Positions 10,460 through 58,735 are shown, counted from the stretch's first letter. The stretch is 64,000 nt of DNA from Cristatella mucedo (GCA_009760855.2 WPIO01000100.1:1136501-1200500), one strand, 5' to 3'. The notes: generated by a model from the sequence alone, not told the origin. Translations and numbers: made by a program.

Positions 10460-10768
10460 CATTAGTCACTCAAATTCAGATGATTTGATGGGTGACTAAT
10501 TCAAGAGCAAACGTAGATCGCGATTGCATTCTTGCGTCTGCTCTTGTGCCTCGTCGGGCTTAATTTAAGGAGTCAAGTTGACCTTAATTTAAGGAGTCAA
10601 GTTGGTCTGCAAACGTTGACATTGGGACAGCACAGCAGAAGCAGCCGCTGCGACCGACGATTACCTAACTGAGACGATTACCTAACTAACCACGACTTAC
10701 TCTGATTAGGCAGAAGTCTTCGACTGATACGGTGCAACTCGTGGTCGCACTGACATACGTATATCAGC
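10460..10768. other. Unclassified intergenic DNA with a short tandem duplication
   Basis: Contains a tandem 26-base unit (TTAATTTAAGGAGTCAAGTT, at 10560 and 10585) and a doubled GACGATTACCTAACT near 10655-10690. Nothing else is recognised. Confidence 0.7.
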
Positions 10769-10910
10769 CTTGGTTTGGCCTAGGGATAAGGTGCTCACCG
10801 TCAGCGACCAAAGTCATGGGCTGGAGTCCTTCGGCAAATGTTAAGCATCGGAATAGAGATTAAGTTCTCTCGGGCAAATAAAGGACAAATAAAGTATCAT
10901 TATTATTAAT
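10769..10910 (+). mobile_element. SINE-A copy, diverged
   Basis: TTGGTTTGGCCTAGGGATAA, GGTGCTCACCG, then GAATAGAGATTAAGTTCTCT and an AT-rich tail. The GCGCC stem of the tail is partly lost. Confidence 0.75.
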
Positions 10911-11049
10911 ATATTATTAGGTCACAAATGCAGGAACCAACTTGGACTTGGTACCTCTGTCCGATCAGGTCAAAATTTTGGCAATGTCTCTTATCTAAAA
11001 GTAGGCAGACTTGACTGTGGATCTGATGTGGGAGTCTAATGCAAGGTCA

Positions 11050-12480
11050 CTTTGGAAAAAGACACTCATATTTCGTGCAGATGCTTTAGGAGATGTTTGC
11101 CGAGCCAATTTTGAGATTTAGTTTTCTAAATTTATGAGTAACAATAGGTTTGCCCATAACTAGTAAGTTGGTTTTATCATTTAATTTGAGAAATCTTTTT
11201 GCCATTAATTGTGCAAATTTCAACAGTACCTGCAGCAAGGGAGCTGAGAGTTTGTTTTGCTGTAAGACTGGGAGTAATCTAAGCACAGGTACAGCTATTT
11301 ATCATCTGTATAGCAAGCCTAAATTGTGCTTTGCTGTTCTAATAGGTGATGCTATTGTGCGACCATCACCACGTGCTCGAAATTTAGGTGTCGTGTTCGA
11401 CAGCTGCATCAATTTCAAAAGCTTCATTCAGAAGACTGCCTCTACAGCTAGCCATCACATCCGATCCCTATCCAAGATTAGGAGCTGTCTCCCACAGTGG
11501 CTTGTAAAGAATTTAACTAGCTCTTCAGTTCTGTCTCGGCTTGATTATTGTAATTCCCTTTTGGCTGGGCTGCCAAAGAAAGCTATTATGCCACTACAGC
11601 GGAGAATGAATATGGCTGCAAGGCTGGTCTTCAAGTCCCAGCGGTTTGAGCACGTGTCTCCTTTGCTGAAAGAGCTAGGATGGTTGCCGGTTGAGCAAAG
11701 GATACAGAGCAAAGTTCTTACGCTGACCCACAAGGCCCGCCACGGCTTGGCTCCTTCGTACCTAGCTGAACTGCTGCATCAGTTTCAGTCTGTTCGCGCC
11801 CTCAGGTCCTGTGTGGACAATAAATTAGCTGGTCCATTCTTCCGCTTAAAGACCATTGGTGACAGAAGCTTTAGCTCTGCAGGTCCTAGACTGTGGAACT
11901 CGCTTCCACAATTCTTACGCAACGACAACTACTCTCCTACTGCCGACTATGGTACATCCTTTTCAGTGGTCCTGAGCTGCTGCTTCTATGCTACTCACTA
12001 CCTCAACTGCTCTTCTAACTCTGCTATGCTTCCCACTTTCTCTTTGTTGCGTGAGACGAAGTCTATTGGCTACCGAATGCGTACCGAAAGCCGCTAAGGC
12101 TGCGAGTTCGCTATACAAAACTCTCCTGCGTAACACCTGTAGTCTAACTTGTCGTCGCGAGCGGCACAGCACGCTAGCCAACGAGGAACACCACCAGTTT
12201 ATTTCCTCCACACTCACAGCCGGCGGAAGCACTACTGCCCGCCGCAAACGTCGCCCGCTTCTGTCCTCTGCGGTACCGGAACGCTTCGCTCTCATTCGTT
12301 GGCGCCGTTGCCGACGCCCAGCTGCGCTCCGATTGCCTAACCGGTGGCCTGGAGGGCCACCCAGCCTAGTACTGGCAGATAACAACATTTAGGCGCTGTC
12401 ACCGACTGCGGTCTACATAAACAAAAACCACAACACCCACATGGTCTTTATGACTTTGCGGAGTTACAGACATTACATTA
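11050..12480 (+). mobile_element. LINE family B, longest copy, with 5' inversion and a nested solo LTR
   Basis: From about 11290 the plus strand encodes the RT thumb/C-terminal region of a CR1/L2-type LINE (RNLGVVFDSCINFKSFIQKT, LSRLDYCNSLLAGLPKKAI, ELGWLPVEQRIQSKVLTL), in an open frame from 11150 to 12097. About 11050-11285 is RT sequence in the opposite orientation (LNDKTNLLVMGKPIVTHK on the minus strand), the pattern left by twin priming. The 3' end is ATTACATTACATT at 12470-12480 and is interrupted by a 295-bp insertion. Family length is several kb, so this copy is 5'-truncated and not functional by itself. Confidence 0.9.
12138..12432. mobile_element. Solo LTR (295 bp) with 5-bp target duplication
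   Basis: An insertion into the LINE-B 3' end. It starts TGTAGTC and ends ACCACA, with the 5-bp direct repeat ACACC on both sides (12133-12137 and 12433-12437). Removing it restores GTAACACCCACATGG exactly as in the sister copies. TG...CA ends and a 5-bp duplication are standard for LTR-retrotransposon integration. No internal domain remains, so it is a solo LTR, or a short non-autonomous element with the same ends. Confidence 0.85.
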
Positions 12481-12484
12481 CATT

Positions 12485-12636
<152 letters not shown>

Positions 12637-12699
12637 TCCTACTTTGTTGAAACTAAGTGGATCAGCGCCCTAGATTCTGAATTTTAGAGGCTGCTTCGG

Positions 12700-13190
12700 C
12701 GGCGGGACTAGTGGACGGAGGTGCCCTGCCAGTGGCCTGGGAACGGTAGTCATTCCTTTCCGTAATGGGCCAAGGTGTCCGGGCCCAATACCACTAAGCT
12801 CTTGCCCCATTGTCTCAGCCAAGTATTTAAGAGTCGAGCGACGCTCGCTCTGTGTCTTTTGCCTCGTGTCTTTTGTCTCTGGTCCGGCTCTGCGCCTCGA
12901 CGCCGTCGGGCACTCGTTTCTCTGAAAGCGAGGGAGGAGGGCGGGCTGTCCGCCGACGATGGACGGAACAGGACGAGGCAGCTCTAGGAGGATTCGGTGG
13001 AACCCCACCGAACACGGTCGTATCGCGCCCGAGCTGACATTTTGTGTGTTCTTTCGTGTTTTGTGTTTCTTTTGTGTCGTGTGTGTGCGCGCTAGCACGT
13101 GGTCTCGGCATAGGGATTTGCCGGCGCGAGCTAGGCGTAGTTGGCGTGTGTGGAGCTCTAGTTCACCGGGTAGGGTTTAGGCTCCGGATC
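12700..13190 (+). mobile_element. GC-rich LTR-like element fragment, related to the 55-57 kb palindrome
   Basis: Bases 12752-12820 match 54795-54860 (CCGTAATGG, CTAAGCTCTTGCCCC). Bases 12825-13190 match 56110-56400 (TTTAAGAGTCGAGC, CTCGTTTCTCTGAAAGCGAG, GAGGATTCGGTGGA, CGGCATAGGGATTTGC). TATTTAAG at 12823 could be a TATA box. The open frames are low-complexity and probably not real genes. Confidence 0.65.
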
Positions 13191-13573
13191 GCGCTTCAGT
13201 GGTGGAGAAGTTGAGCGGCTATTGCTCGTTGATATTGCTCGTTGATATTAATGCTCTGATGTCTCCCACCGTGCTAGGATCTAAACCATTGCAGTGCATG
13301 AATGACAGCTGAACATTCCTAGAAAGTAGCTAAATGCACCTGTCTCAAAAAATATTACCTGTCAAATTAGGACAAGCTTAACAAGCAAGGGAACCGAACT
13401 CCCGAAGCAGTTCCCACACATACTTATTTCCTTCTATTTTTGCAGTGTCTCCTCAGTGCCGCGTCTCTCCATCTATCCTTAAAAACATGATGACAACAGC
13501 CCAAGTCGTCTCAGTAGGACCCATTAGACACAGCCGGAATCAAGGACCTCACGCTCTGAAATAAAAGTAGATG
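13191..13573. other. Unclassified intergenic DNA
   Basis: Short local repeat GTTGATATTGCTCGTTGATA near 13225-13250. No coding or repeat-family signal. Confidence 0.6.
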
Positions 13574-13712
13574 CCAAGCTGGTTTGGTCCATCGGTTAAG
13601 GTGCTCGCCCCGACCAAGGTCTGGCTGAGGTCGTGAGCTCGAGCTCCGTGGCATATGTGAAGCGCCTGAATAGAGATCAAGTTCTCTTGGGGCGCTTTCA
13701 CAAATTAACTTT
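13574..13712 (+). mobile_element. SINE-A copy
   Basis: GCTGGTTTGGTCCATCGGTT, AAGGTGCTCGCCCCGACCAA, GAGGTCGTGAGCTCGAGCTC (box B region), then GTGAAGCGCCTGAATAGAGA and GTTCTCTTGGGGCGCTTTCA. The best copy of the family here. Confidence 0.9.
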
Positions 13713-14227
13713 AATATATTATAAGTACCGTCGAGGGCCACCCCTATGGACAGACCCAAAATGTGTGGAGACAGGCTGCCTCAAATGAGCAAAGTCAAGG
13801 CCAGGCTCATCTTGAGCTTAATCATGGCTACCGTCTGGCCTTAGTCTTTGATTACCGACTGACTTTTAAGTCAAAATGTGAGGAAGTCTCCCCCACAGCT
13901 CAATGGGCAGGACACGGGACTTGTGTTCCAGATATTGCAGATCGTTTCCAGCTCGACGCTATGTTGCCATGTTTTTCGGCATTCAGTCCCACGCTAGACG
14001 ATAGGCCTTCGATCGCTCTGTATCTTGAAATAAAGACTGCTACTCCATCCAGTCATCCATCGTACTGGCTATGTATCCTGGATTAGGGGTTACTCATGGC
14101 TACGTCGAGATTTCGACCTTACAAGCTCTCGGAACTCAAAAGAGTTGTCTGCCTGAGGGCTGCTGAAAAAAATGACATTAGTGCCCTTACAATTGGTGAT
14201 AAACACGGCTGCTATGTACATGTCCTA
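13713..14227. other. Unclassified intergenic DNA
   Basis: No family recognised. AGCTCAATGGGCAGGACACG at 13899 faintly resembles a tRNA box A, but no box B follows. Confidence 0.5.
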
Positions 14228-14312
14228 TTGCTGCTGCAAGTGGTGGTGATAACCGTAAAGGCTCTTCTGTCGCTATGCAAGAGAGGCTGTCGAATCAGCT
14301 AGTACTTTTTGC
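14228..14312 (+). mobile_element. SINE-B 3' half
   Basis: GCTGCAAGTGGTGGTGATAA, CCGTAAAGGCTCTTCTGTCG, CTGTCGAATCAGCTAGTACT: the body and tail of SINE-B without its tRNA-like head. Confidence 0.8.
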
Positions 14313-14384
14313 TAACGGAGCGGTGGCTTCGGGCAGAACAACTGACTATTTGTCGGACGTACAAAGCCCCCAACTGGTTTTATT

Positions 14385-14722
14385 TTTCATAACTAGCTGA
14401 ACTGCCACAGCCGTATCCTCATGCCCTCAGGTCCCTTCAAGACGACACATTAGCTGCTCTTCGTTTCATAGAAAACAGACAGGAGGCAATTTGCTCTGCA
14501 TATCCGATGCTGTGGAGCTCACTACCACAATTTCATTTCACAGCAACGATGATTTCCCTCCCACTTGCAGACTGCGACGATTTCTTTCTAGCTGTCCTTC
14601 GTGGCTGCTTCCAGGCTACTTACTTGCCTGACCCTTGCACCGACCTTGCCTGTCGTCTTCAGCTGTGCTTTTCCCTTCGTCTCTTTTGCATGAAATGAAG
14701 TTTTATCACATACAGGAGCGCA
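14385..14722 (+). mobile_element. LINE family B, old 3' fragment
   Basis: Degraded match to LINE-B coding 3' sequence (ACTAGCTGAACTGCCACAGC, CATGCCCTCAGGTCC, TGTGGAGCTCACTACCACAA). It ends at the CA microsatellite. Confidence 0.75.

Positions 14723-14723
<1 letters not shown>

Positions 14724-14811
<88 letters not shown>
14724..14811. repeat. (CA)n microsatellite
   Basis: About 44 CA units, nearly uninterrupted. Confidence 0.98.
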
Positions 14812-14816
<5 letters not shown>

Positions 14817-14844
14817 TATCCTTCGTGCACAATCCAAGCTGCCT

Positions 14845-14970
14845 GCTGCTTTCAGATGTTACCAACAATTATTTGATAATGCTTTCTATACAGCATCTGT
14901 AAAGTGCCTACAAAGAGATTCAGTTCTTTTGAGGACACTACAAATGTATTATTATTATTGTCATTACATC
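14845..14970 (+). mobile_element. LINE-A 3' end fragment
   Basis: GTAAAGTGCCTACAAAGAGA, TTCAGTTCTTTTGAGGACAC, then ATTATTATTATTG. Confidence 0.75.
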
Positions 14971-15036
14971 ACCGGAAACTTCGATAGAGGCTAACGGAAA
15001 GTAACATTTACACATGCAAACGATGTGGTCTTTTAG

Positions 15037-15042
15037 TTTATT
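15037..15042 (-). terminator. Poly(A) signal of DGAT1
   Basis: AATAAA on the minus strand, about 795 bases after the stop codon. Bases 15015-15837 are therefore read as the 3' UTR. No other gene or repeat is seen in that interval. Confidence 0.7.
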
Positions 15043-15837
15043 CATGCGGATCACAGCATAAAGCAGCAGCACAGACATAATATCCATAGTACAAAGCTAG
15101 AAGTCAAGAAAGTGTACATAATGCTTTTGAGTGGCACTTGTTGCCGAACGCCGCAAGCAGCATTATACAAAAACCGCTTACTAAACTTTTACTCCATAAA
15201 ACCTCGGCGGTGGACCGCATGCATAATGTCAACATCTTGGTCGAGCTTTGCGTGCCTGCTTATGTTACCATCTAACCAAACCAGATTAGGGTACACAGCA
15301 ATGACGTTCACGAGCTGATAGTCACATCAAATTGCCTGCAGTAACAGGTATATGAACTATGTAAGCAATCGCACTGTCTCCACCGTACCGATGACAGATA
15401 AGAACAATTTTTACAAGCACCACAAGCAACTGAGTCTGAATGTTAAACGTCAGACACGCTCACAGTCGATAAAGAGCTGACCAAAGACTGATCGCTCTTT
15501 AAGTGACTTTAATAAAGGTCCAGCAAACCCCAAGCAACTTGTCGAGAAACTGCTGTCATTTCAGCAATGAGTCATACATCTGTGCTGCCGTGCCGAGGCA
15601 TCGGCAGGTGAGGGCTAAGCGTCGCCGATGGCCGCCATAGCAGCCGCGGTGCACGAAAGCAGAGAGCACGAACACAACAGATGCAGCTTTGGATGGCACG
15701 TTGAGCAATGTCTTTTTCGACGAGTGCATACTGGTGTCGTGGTGGGCGGCAGATGCCCGAACAAACAGAACAGACGGCATCTGTCAAGTGTATGCGCTTA
15801 CGCTCATAATTAAATTGTGCTAACCGATGACGACCTA

Positions 15838-53264
<37,427 letters not shown>

Positions 53265-53604
53265 TGCCGGCTCTGCGCGACGGGGCGTTGGTGCCTCTCC
53301 CCGCCCACAAACTGGCCGGCAGGAAGTCGAGTCGACCGAGGGCGGAGCTGTCTGTCCCGCGGCGGCGAGCGACGCCTTCCCGGAAGCTTTTCTTGAATTG
53401 GGGGGCGGGGCTGGGTTCTTTGACGAGAGAGCGGCGGTGCATTGGCCCCCCCCCCCCGCGTACGGACCGAGTTAAGCCGCAAGAGCCGCGTTCGTACTGT
53501 TCTCGATATCCCGGCCGACGCGCGACCGATATCGATGAAGCCCCGAACCTTGGAATCGCTGCTAGCGACGTTTAATTGCTGCATCGATGCGAGAAAATGC
53601 GCTG
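53265..53604 (-). promoter_or_regulatory. CpG-rich 5' flank and presumed DGAT1 promoter
   Basis: Many CG dinucleotides and a C10 run near 53446. CpG density stays high through exon 1 into intron 1 (52440-53150). The GC-rich block stops abruptly at the LINE-A fragment at 53605. No TATA box seen. Assigned from position and composition. Confidence 0.5.
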
Positions 53605-54095
53605 CAAAGGATTTGAGGTTTGTAAGAGATAAAATGATAAAATGATAAGATGATAAAACTAACTTACTAGTTATGGGCAAACCCAGTGTGATCCAGAGAT
53701 TGGAAAGGCTGACTCTCAAAATTGGCTCTGCCAGCATATCTCCAGTTGAATCAGCTCGAAATCTAGGTGTCATATTCCAAAGCGACCTCTCGTTAGACGA
53801 CCATATCAGCTCCACAGTCAAATCCGCCTATTTTCAGCTTCATAACATTGCTAAAATTCGGGCCTGTTTAGATAAAGATACCACGTCCAAGTTGGTCCAC
53901 GCATTCGTGACATCCCGTCTCGACTTCTGCAATTCACTGCTCACTGGCCAACCAGCATGTGCGATCAGGCGATTGCAGCTGGTGCAAAACTCAGCAGCTA
54001 GGCTTGTCTGTCGTGAGCGTCGCAGTTGCCACATTACTCCACTTCTCGCCGACCTGCACTGGCTACCAGTCAAGCAACGGATTGACTTCAAGGTG
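53605..54095 (+). mobile_element. LINE-A RT fragment upstream of DGAT1, with short 5' inversion
   Basis: Bases 53605-53632 are minus-strand LINE-A 3' coding sequence (AAAGGATTTGAGGTTTGTAA). Plus-strand RT from about 53645 runs through MGKPSVIQRLERLTLKIGSA to LADLHWLPVKQRIDFKV. It stops abruptly at 54093 without a tail. Confidence 0.92.
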
Positions 54096-54785
54096 ATTCC
54101 GCCGACTCTGTCGCGGACGCCGCCGCCTTCCTCGCGGACCGGCCTGTGTCCATGCCACATCACAGGCAGACCACAGCTGTGCACCGGTCCCTCTCGGTGA
54201 TGCTTCCAACAGCTCACCAGTGGCTTATCGGAGGAGCCTGCATACACTACATACACTACATACGTACATACGCACATACGCACATACGTACATACGAACT
54301 ACATCAACATGGAAAGGGCTCTTTGTACTCGGGCTGGCGACGATTGCTGTTTATGGCCCCGAGTCACCCTTGCTTGGAAGTAATGCTGCCATGCATCGTC
54401 TCCCTTCCTTTGACCGCACGAAATCGGTGAGCGAAGCCCAATTGATCAGCTTTCAGCTCGTCTTGAGCGTTCCTCATCTCTCAGCCTTGGTGTCTTTACT
54501 GCAACGGTGTAGTCCAAACACTCTGGGGGAGACTTGTTTAGCGCTGCGTTGGCCTTGGCCTAATTTTAGCGCGAACAAGAACTGCTCGGCGGGCTAGAAC
54601 TCCTTTGTCCTGAAGCAGTGAGCTAGAGAGGAGCGCCAGTGTGGTTAGAGAGCAAGAGCTTAAGAGCAAGCCATGAAGCTTGGGACCAGCGCGGTGGCGA
54701 TTCGGCTTTTACCAAAAAGAATCGTCTGGAGATTTTTCGGCATTCGAGCTGGACTGGGTTGCTCATCTGGTGGTCGAGCGACGGT
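54096..54785. other. Intergenic DNA with a short ACAT/ACGC tandem repeat
   Basis: Bases 54241-54300 are CATAC(A/G)TA-type repeats. The first 100 bases are GC-rich. No gene recognised. Confidence 0.6.
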
Positions 54786-54865
54786 ATGAATTCCTTACCG
54801 TAATGGCCCACGGTGCCGGGCCCGATACCGCTAAGCTCTTGCCCCGTTGTCTCTGAAAGGTATTA
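54786..54865 (+). mobile_element. Flanking block A of the palindromic element
   Basis: CCGTAATGGCCCACGG, CCGCTAAGCTCTTGCCCCGT: matches 12752-12820, where it runs straight into the sequence seen here at 56110. Confidence 0.75.
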
Positions 54866-57031
54866 GAAACGCCGAAGGCTCGGCGGAATAGGCGTAACCT
54901 GCCGCTTACCGAGCGGCGTAACCTACCGCCTAATGGCGTTCGATACGCGCCTACGCGCAATAAGCAGGCCGCCACGAAACGAGCTTTTCTTGCGCTGACC
55001 TACTTACCGTTACTAAAGGGGTTCGTGAGCCCACGGCGTGAATTGGAAAGTGAGACAAACAAATTGGGGATTTTACTTAGCTTTATTCGCAAACGCACAA
55101 AGTAGCTGCGCGTCTAGCTCAGTTTTATCTCCACACTCCTCACACGCTCTCTACAGCACAAGCACTCTTGCGGAGGGAATACGTCCCCGCACTTAGGCTA
55201 CCTACGTCTATTTTGTGGGGAACGACCCGAATAGGACGATGAGCTCGGAAGAACCGGAGCCTAGATCCTGACAGGAGAACTAGGGCTCCGTTTCCACCTT
55301 ACGGCAGGAATACCACAGGCACTGCACACAGCACTCTTGCGTGGGAAATACGACCTCGCAATTAGGCTACGTCTCTAGCGGGCACGACCCAAATAAGACG
55401 AGGAGCCCGAACCGGAGCCTTGACCCTAGACCGGAGAACAAGGGCTCCGCTTCCACCTTAACGGCATGAATACCTCACACACAACACCAAGCACTCTTGG
55501 TGAGACCGCGTGCATGCGCGCACACACGCAAAACAAAGGAGAAACACAAAAATGCGAGCTCGAGCGCTATACGACCAGGATTCGGTGGCATTCTTCCACC
55601 GAATCCTGCTGGCACTGCCCCGTCCTGTCCCTCGATCGCTCGCGAACTAATCGCCCGCCCTAAATGAGTCCGGCAACTACCGGCGACGGCGCCCCGACGG
55701 AGCCGAACAAGGACCCCTAGCGAGCGTCGCCCTATCGTTATCAAACTAGCCAGGACAATGGGGTTGACAACCCAGCCGATATCAATCACCTCAGCGACCT
55801 CTGCGTCGCCTTGCTCACAGCTCGAGGCTGCAGATGCTCTTCGCCCACTTTTTTGTTCTCGCGGAAACTGTTCAGAAACTCTAGGACGGCTGGCGGCGAC
55901 AGCGACCTTGAATAAGCGCTGCCCTATTCTTAAATTGCTAGCCGAGACTATAGGGTCGACAGGCCAGCCAATATCAATCACGTCGTGGCCCTACTGCGAC
56001 GGCTGCGTCCTCTTGCTCGAGGCTCTAGGACAGAGGTGTTTCCTGCTGAGATGCTCTCTTATGCGCTCTAAAACTGAGACAGGCCTGCGCTGTGCTGCAT
56101 TTTTAAGAGTTGAGCAACGCTCAAGGTCAGTGTTCGGCTCGTGCTCTTTCTTCGGCTTCGTTTCGACGCCGTCGCCAGTAGTTACCGGACTCGTTTCTCT
56201 GAAAGCGAGGGAGGAGGGCGGGCTGTTCGCTGGCGATTGACGGAACAGGACGAGGCAGTGCCAGGAGGATTCGGTGGACGCCACCGAATACGGTTATATA
56301 TCGCCCGTGCTCGCATTTTGTGTCTGTGTTTCTTGTGTGTGTGTGTGTGTGCATACGTAATCCCGGCATAAGGATTTGCTGGATGCGAACTGGAAGTAGT
56401 TCGGTTTGGTGCGTGAGGAATTCCTGCGTTTACGGTGGAAGCGGAGACCCTGTTCTCTATTCAGGGTCCAGGCCCTTCCGGTTCTTCGGGCTCCTCCGTC
56501 TACTTGGCTCGTTCCCCACTATAGACGTAGGTAGCCTAAGTGCTAGGACGTATTTCCCCCGCAAGAGCGCTTGGTGTAGTGTGTGAAGTATTCCTGCCTT
56601 CATGGCGGAAGCGGAGCCCTAGTTCTCCAGTCAGGGTCTAGGCCCTTCCGGTTCTTCGGGCTCCTCCGTCTTATTTGGATCGTTCCCCGCAATAGATGTA
56701 GGCAGCCTAATTACGGGATGTTTTTCTCCCGCCCGCAGGAGTGCTTGTGCTGTTGAGAGCCTGCGACGAGTGTGGAGATAAAACTGAGCTAGACGCGCAG
56801 CGACCTTGTGCGCTTGCGAATAGAGCTCAGTAAAATCCCCTATTCGCGCGTGTCTATTTCCAATTCACGCCGCGAACTCACGACCCCATAAGTAACTGTC
56901 GGCGCCCGAAACGCTCATTTCGTGGCCGCCTGCTTATTGCGCGTAGGCGCGCGCCGAACCGCATTCGGTCGTAGGCTACGCCGCTCGGTAAGCGGCAGGT
57001 TACGCCTACTTCGCCGAGCCTTTGGCGTTAC
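54866..57031. mobile_element. GC-rich head-to-head palindromic element (about 2.2 kb)
   Basis: The left arm from 54866 reads, in reverse complement, as the right arm ending at 57031: AACGCC...GGCTCGGCG, GGCGTAACCTGCCGCTTACC, CTACGCGCAATAAGCAGG, GCGTGAATTGG, AACTGAGCTAGACGCGC, CTAGGGCTCCG and GGATTCGGTGG all occur on both sides in mirror order. Each arm contains two tandem units of about 185 bases. The centre (about 55680-56110) does not pair. Next to the right arm's inner LTR-like end, CGGCGCCCGAAACG (from 56912) resembles a tRNA primer-binding site. Best reading: inverted LTR-like copies or a long-TIR non-autonomous transposon. No transposase or polymerase frame is seen. Confidence 0.75.
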
Positions 57032-57154
57032 ATTTGTCTAGGCTTTTATTTGTACATAGGTGGCGTTGCGTTGCTTAGCGAGCAAGACAGCCAAGCAAAA
57101 CAGGTTCGCATAGAATAATTGTTTAATAGAGCAAAAAATAGCAAAAATATATTA

Positions 57155-57320
57155 GTCGATTTAGCTGCCTCATTTGTACAGCGGTAGAGGAGCCTTGACG
57201 GCTATCGCTACCGCTTGAAGGTGGCAATAAAGGATTACCCACTGCAGGATTTGAACCCACGACCACGACCTCGGTGTAGAGCGAACACCTTACCTCCTGG
57301 GCTGTCACGGTCCTGGCGCC
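57155..57320 (-). mobile_element. SINE-B copy
   Basis: Complement of the family: TTGTACAGCGGTAGAGGAGC, GGCTATCGCTACCGCTTGAA, GCAGGATTTGAACCCACGAC, CACCTTACCTCCTGGGC. Confidence 0.9.
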
Positions 57321-57600
57321 AAGAAGTAGCTCCGTATAGCTCGCTCCAGACTGCTACACGAAGGCACGAGCTATCACGGCGGCCAGCCTGATTTAACTTG
57401 TCTATGCTAATTGGGTGCTTTGGTGCGTCGAGGCGGGGTTACTGCATTAGGTCCCACCTCTGTGAGGCAAGTCGGTTCGCAGATGTATACGGCCCTCCCA
57501 GGAGCCCATAAAGTACGGGGAACCTCAGGTTTCTGTGACTATGTTTTTATTCACGCCGACGTCATCGCTTCTACGCTGGGACACTAAGCTCATACATCTT
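57321..57600. other. Unclassified intergenic DNA
   Basis: Nothing recognised, apart from a LINE-like CAGGAGCCCATAAAGTACGG patch near 57500. Confidence 0.5.
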
Positions 57601-58250
57601 TCGAAGTTTATTAGCTATGGGCGAAGCCAGTGTGATTCAGAAATTGAAAAAAGCTAACGCTCAAAATTGGCTCTGCCAGCATATCTCCTGTTGAATCTGC
57701 TCGAAATCTAGGTGTCATGTTCCAAAGTGACATCTTGTAATACGACCACATCAGCTCCACAGTCAAATCTGCCTACTTTCAGCTACACAACATTGCTAAA
57801 ATTCAGGCTTGTTTAGATAAGGATACTACGGCTAAGTTGGTCCATGCATTAGTGATATCCCGTCTTGACTTCTGTAACTCACTGCTTGCTGGCCTACCGG
57901 CATGTGCGATCAGGCGCTTACAGCTGGTGCAAAACTCTGCAGCTAGGCTTGTCTGTCGTGAGCGTCACAGTTGCCACATCGCACCACTTCTCGCCGACCT
58001 GCACTGGCTACCAGTCAAGCAACGGATCGACTGCCAGGTTTTGTCACTCACTTTCAGGTCACTTCATTCTTTGGCTCCAGCCTGTTTCTCAGATCTACTC
58101 CCCCACCAGGCCAAGCATCGTACCACCTGTTGTTTATCAAGAATACGATTACTCACCATTCAATCGCATTTCCCTTTGCAGCAAATGTAAAGCGTCGAGA
58201 AAGAGATTGAGTTCTCTGAGGGCGCTTTATCAAGTGCATTATTATTATTA
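57600..58250 (+). mobile_element. LINE-A 3' copy with internal deletion
   Basis: ATGGGCGAAGCCAGTGTGAT, RT C-terminal frame 57837-58130 (FCNSLLAGLPACAIRRLQLV), then a jump into 3' UTR and the tail GGGCGCTTTATCAAGTGCAT. Confidence 0.94.
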
Positions 58251-58294
58251 TAACTTCAGAGCCTTCCTCTGCATTCAGAATACTTTCTCTGCAG

Positions 58295-58372
58295 CCTGCA
58301 CCGATGATATTTACAAGAGATTGAGTTCTCCGAGAGCACTTTATCAACTGTGTTATTATTATTACAATTAGA
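58295..58372 (+). mobile_element. LINE-A tail fragment
   Basis: TACAAGAGATTGAGTTCTCC, GAGAGCACTTTATCAACTGT, then (ATT)n. Confidence 0.8.
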
Positions 58373-58484
58373 GGATCCGTAACTTTCTCATGCCAAACGA
58401 CGATGCTGTTGACCAGTGGGTCGTGGGCAAGCACAATGTCACCCTCAAGCTGGAAGTCCTCACTCTCAAGTATGGCTATTATAA

Positions 58485-58735
58485 TGATAATTATAATACA
58501 CTCGTATAGAGCCCTCAGGAAAATAAATCTCTTTCTGGGCACGTTACCTATAATATTCATCTGATCTCATTTCACTGAGGCCTGCCCGTAATCTGGGCGT
58601 GCTATTCCAACCCAGATTGTGATAATAATAATAATAATATTGCACTTGATAAAGCGCCCTCAGAGAACTTAATCTCTTTCTAGGCGCTTTACATTTGCTG
58701 CAAAGTGATACGCAGTAGAATAGTAAGTAAAATGA
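58485..58735 (-). mobile_element. Two LINE-A 3' ends, minus
   Basis: First at 58485-58560 (TACACTCGTATAGAGCCCTC, AAATCTCTTTCTGGGCACGT), second at 58620-58735 (GCACTTGATAAAGCGCCCTC, CTTTCTAGGCGCTTTACATT). Confidence 0.88.

Noticed and set aside
11150-12097. 315-codon frame as a host gene
   Set aside because: It is LINE-B RT C-terminal sequence preceded by inverted LINE sequence; the first 45 codons are antisense of RT.
14588-14994. Thr-His and Cys-Val repeat frames
   Set aside because: Artefacts of the CA microsatellite; the same applies at 16364-17002, 27111-27512 and 29543-29840.
54220-54597. 125-codon plus-strand frame
   Set aside because: Starts in an ACAT/ACGC tandem repeat and has no recognisable domain.
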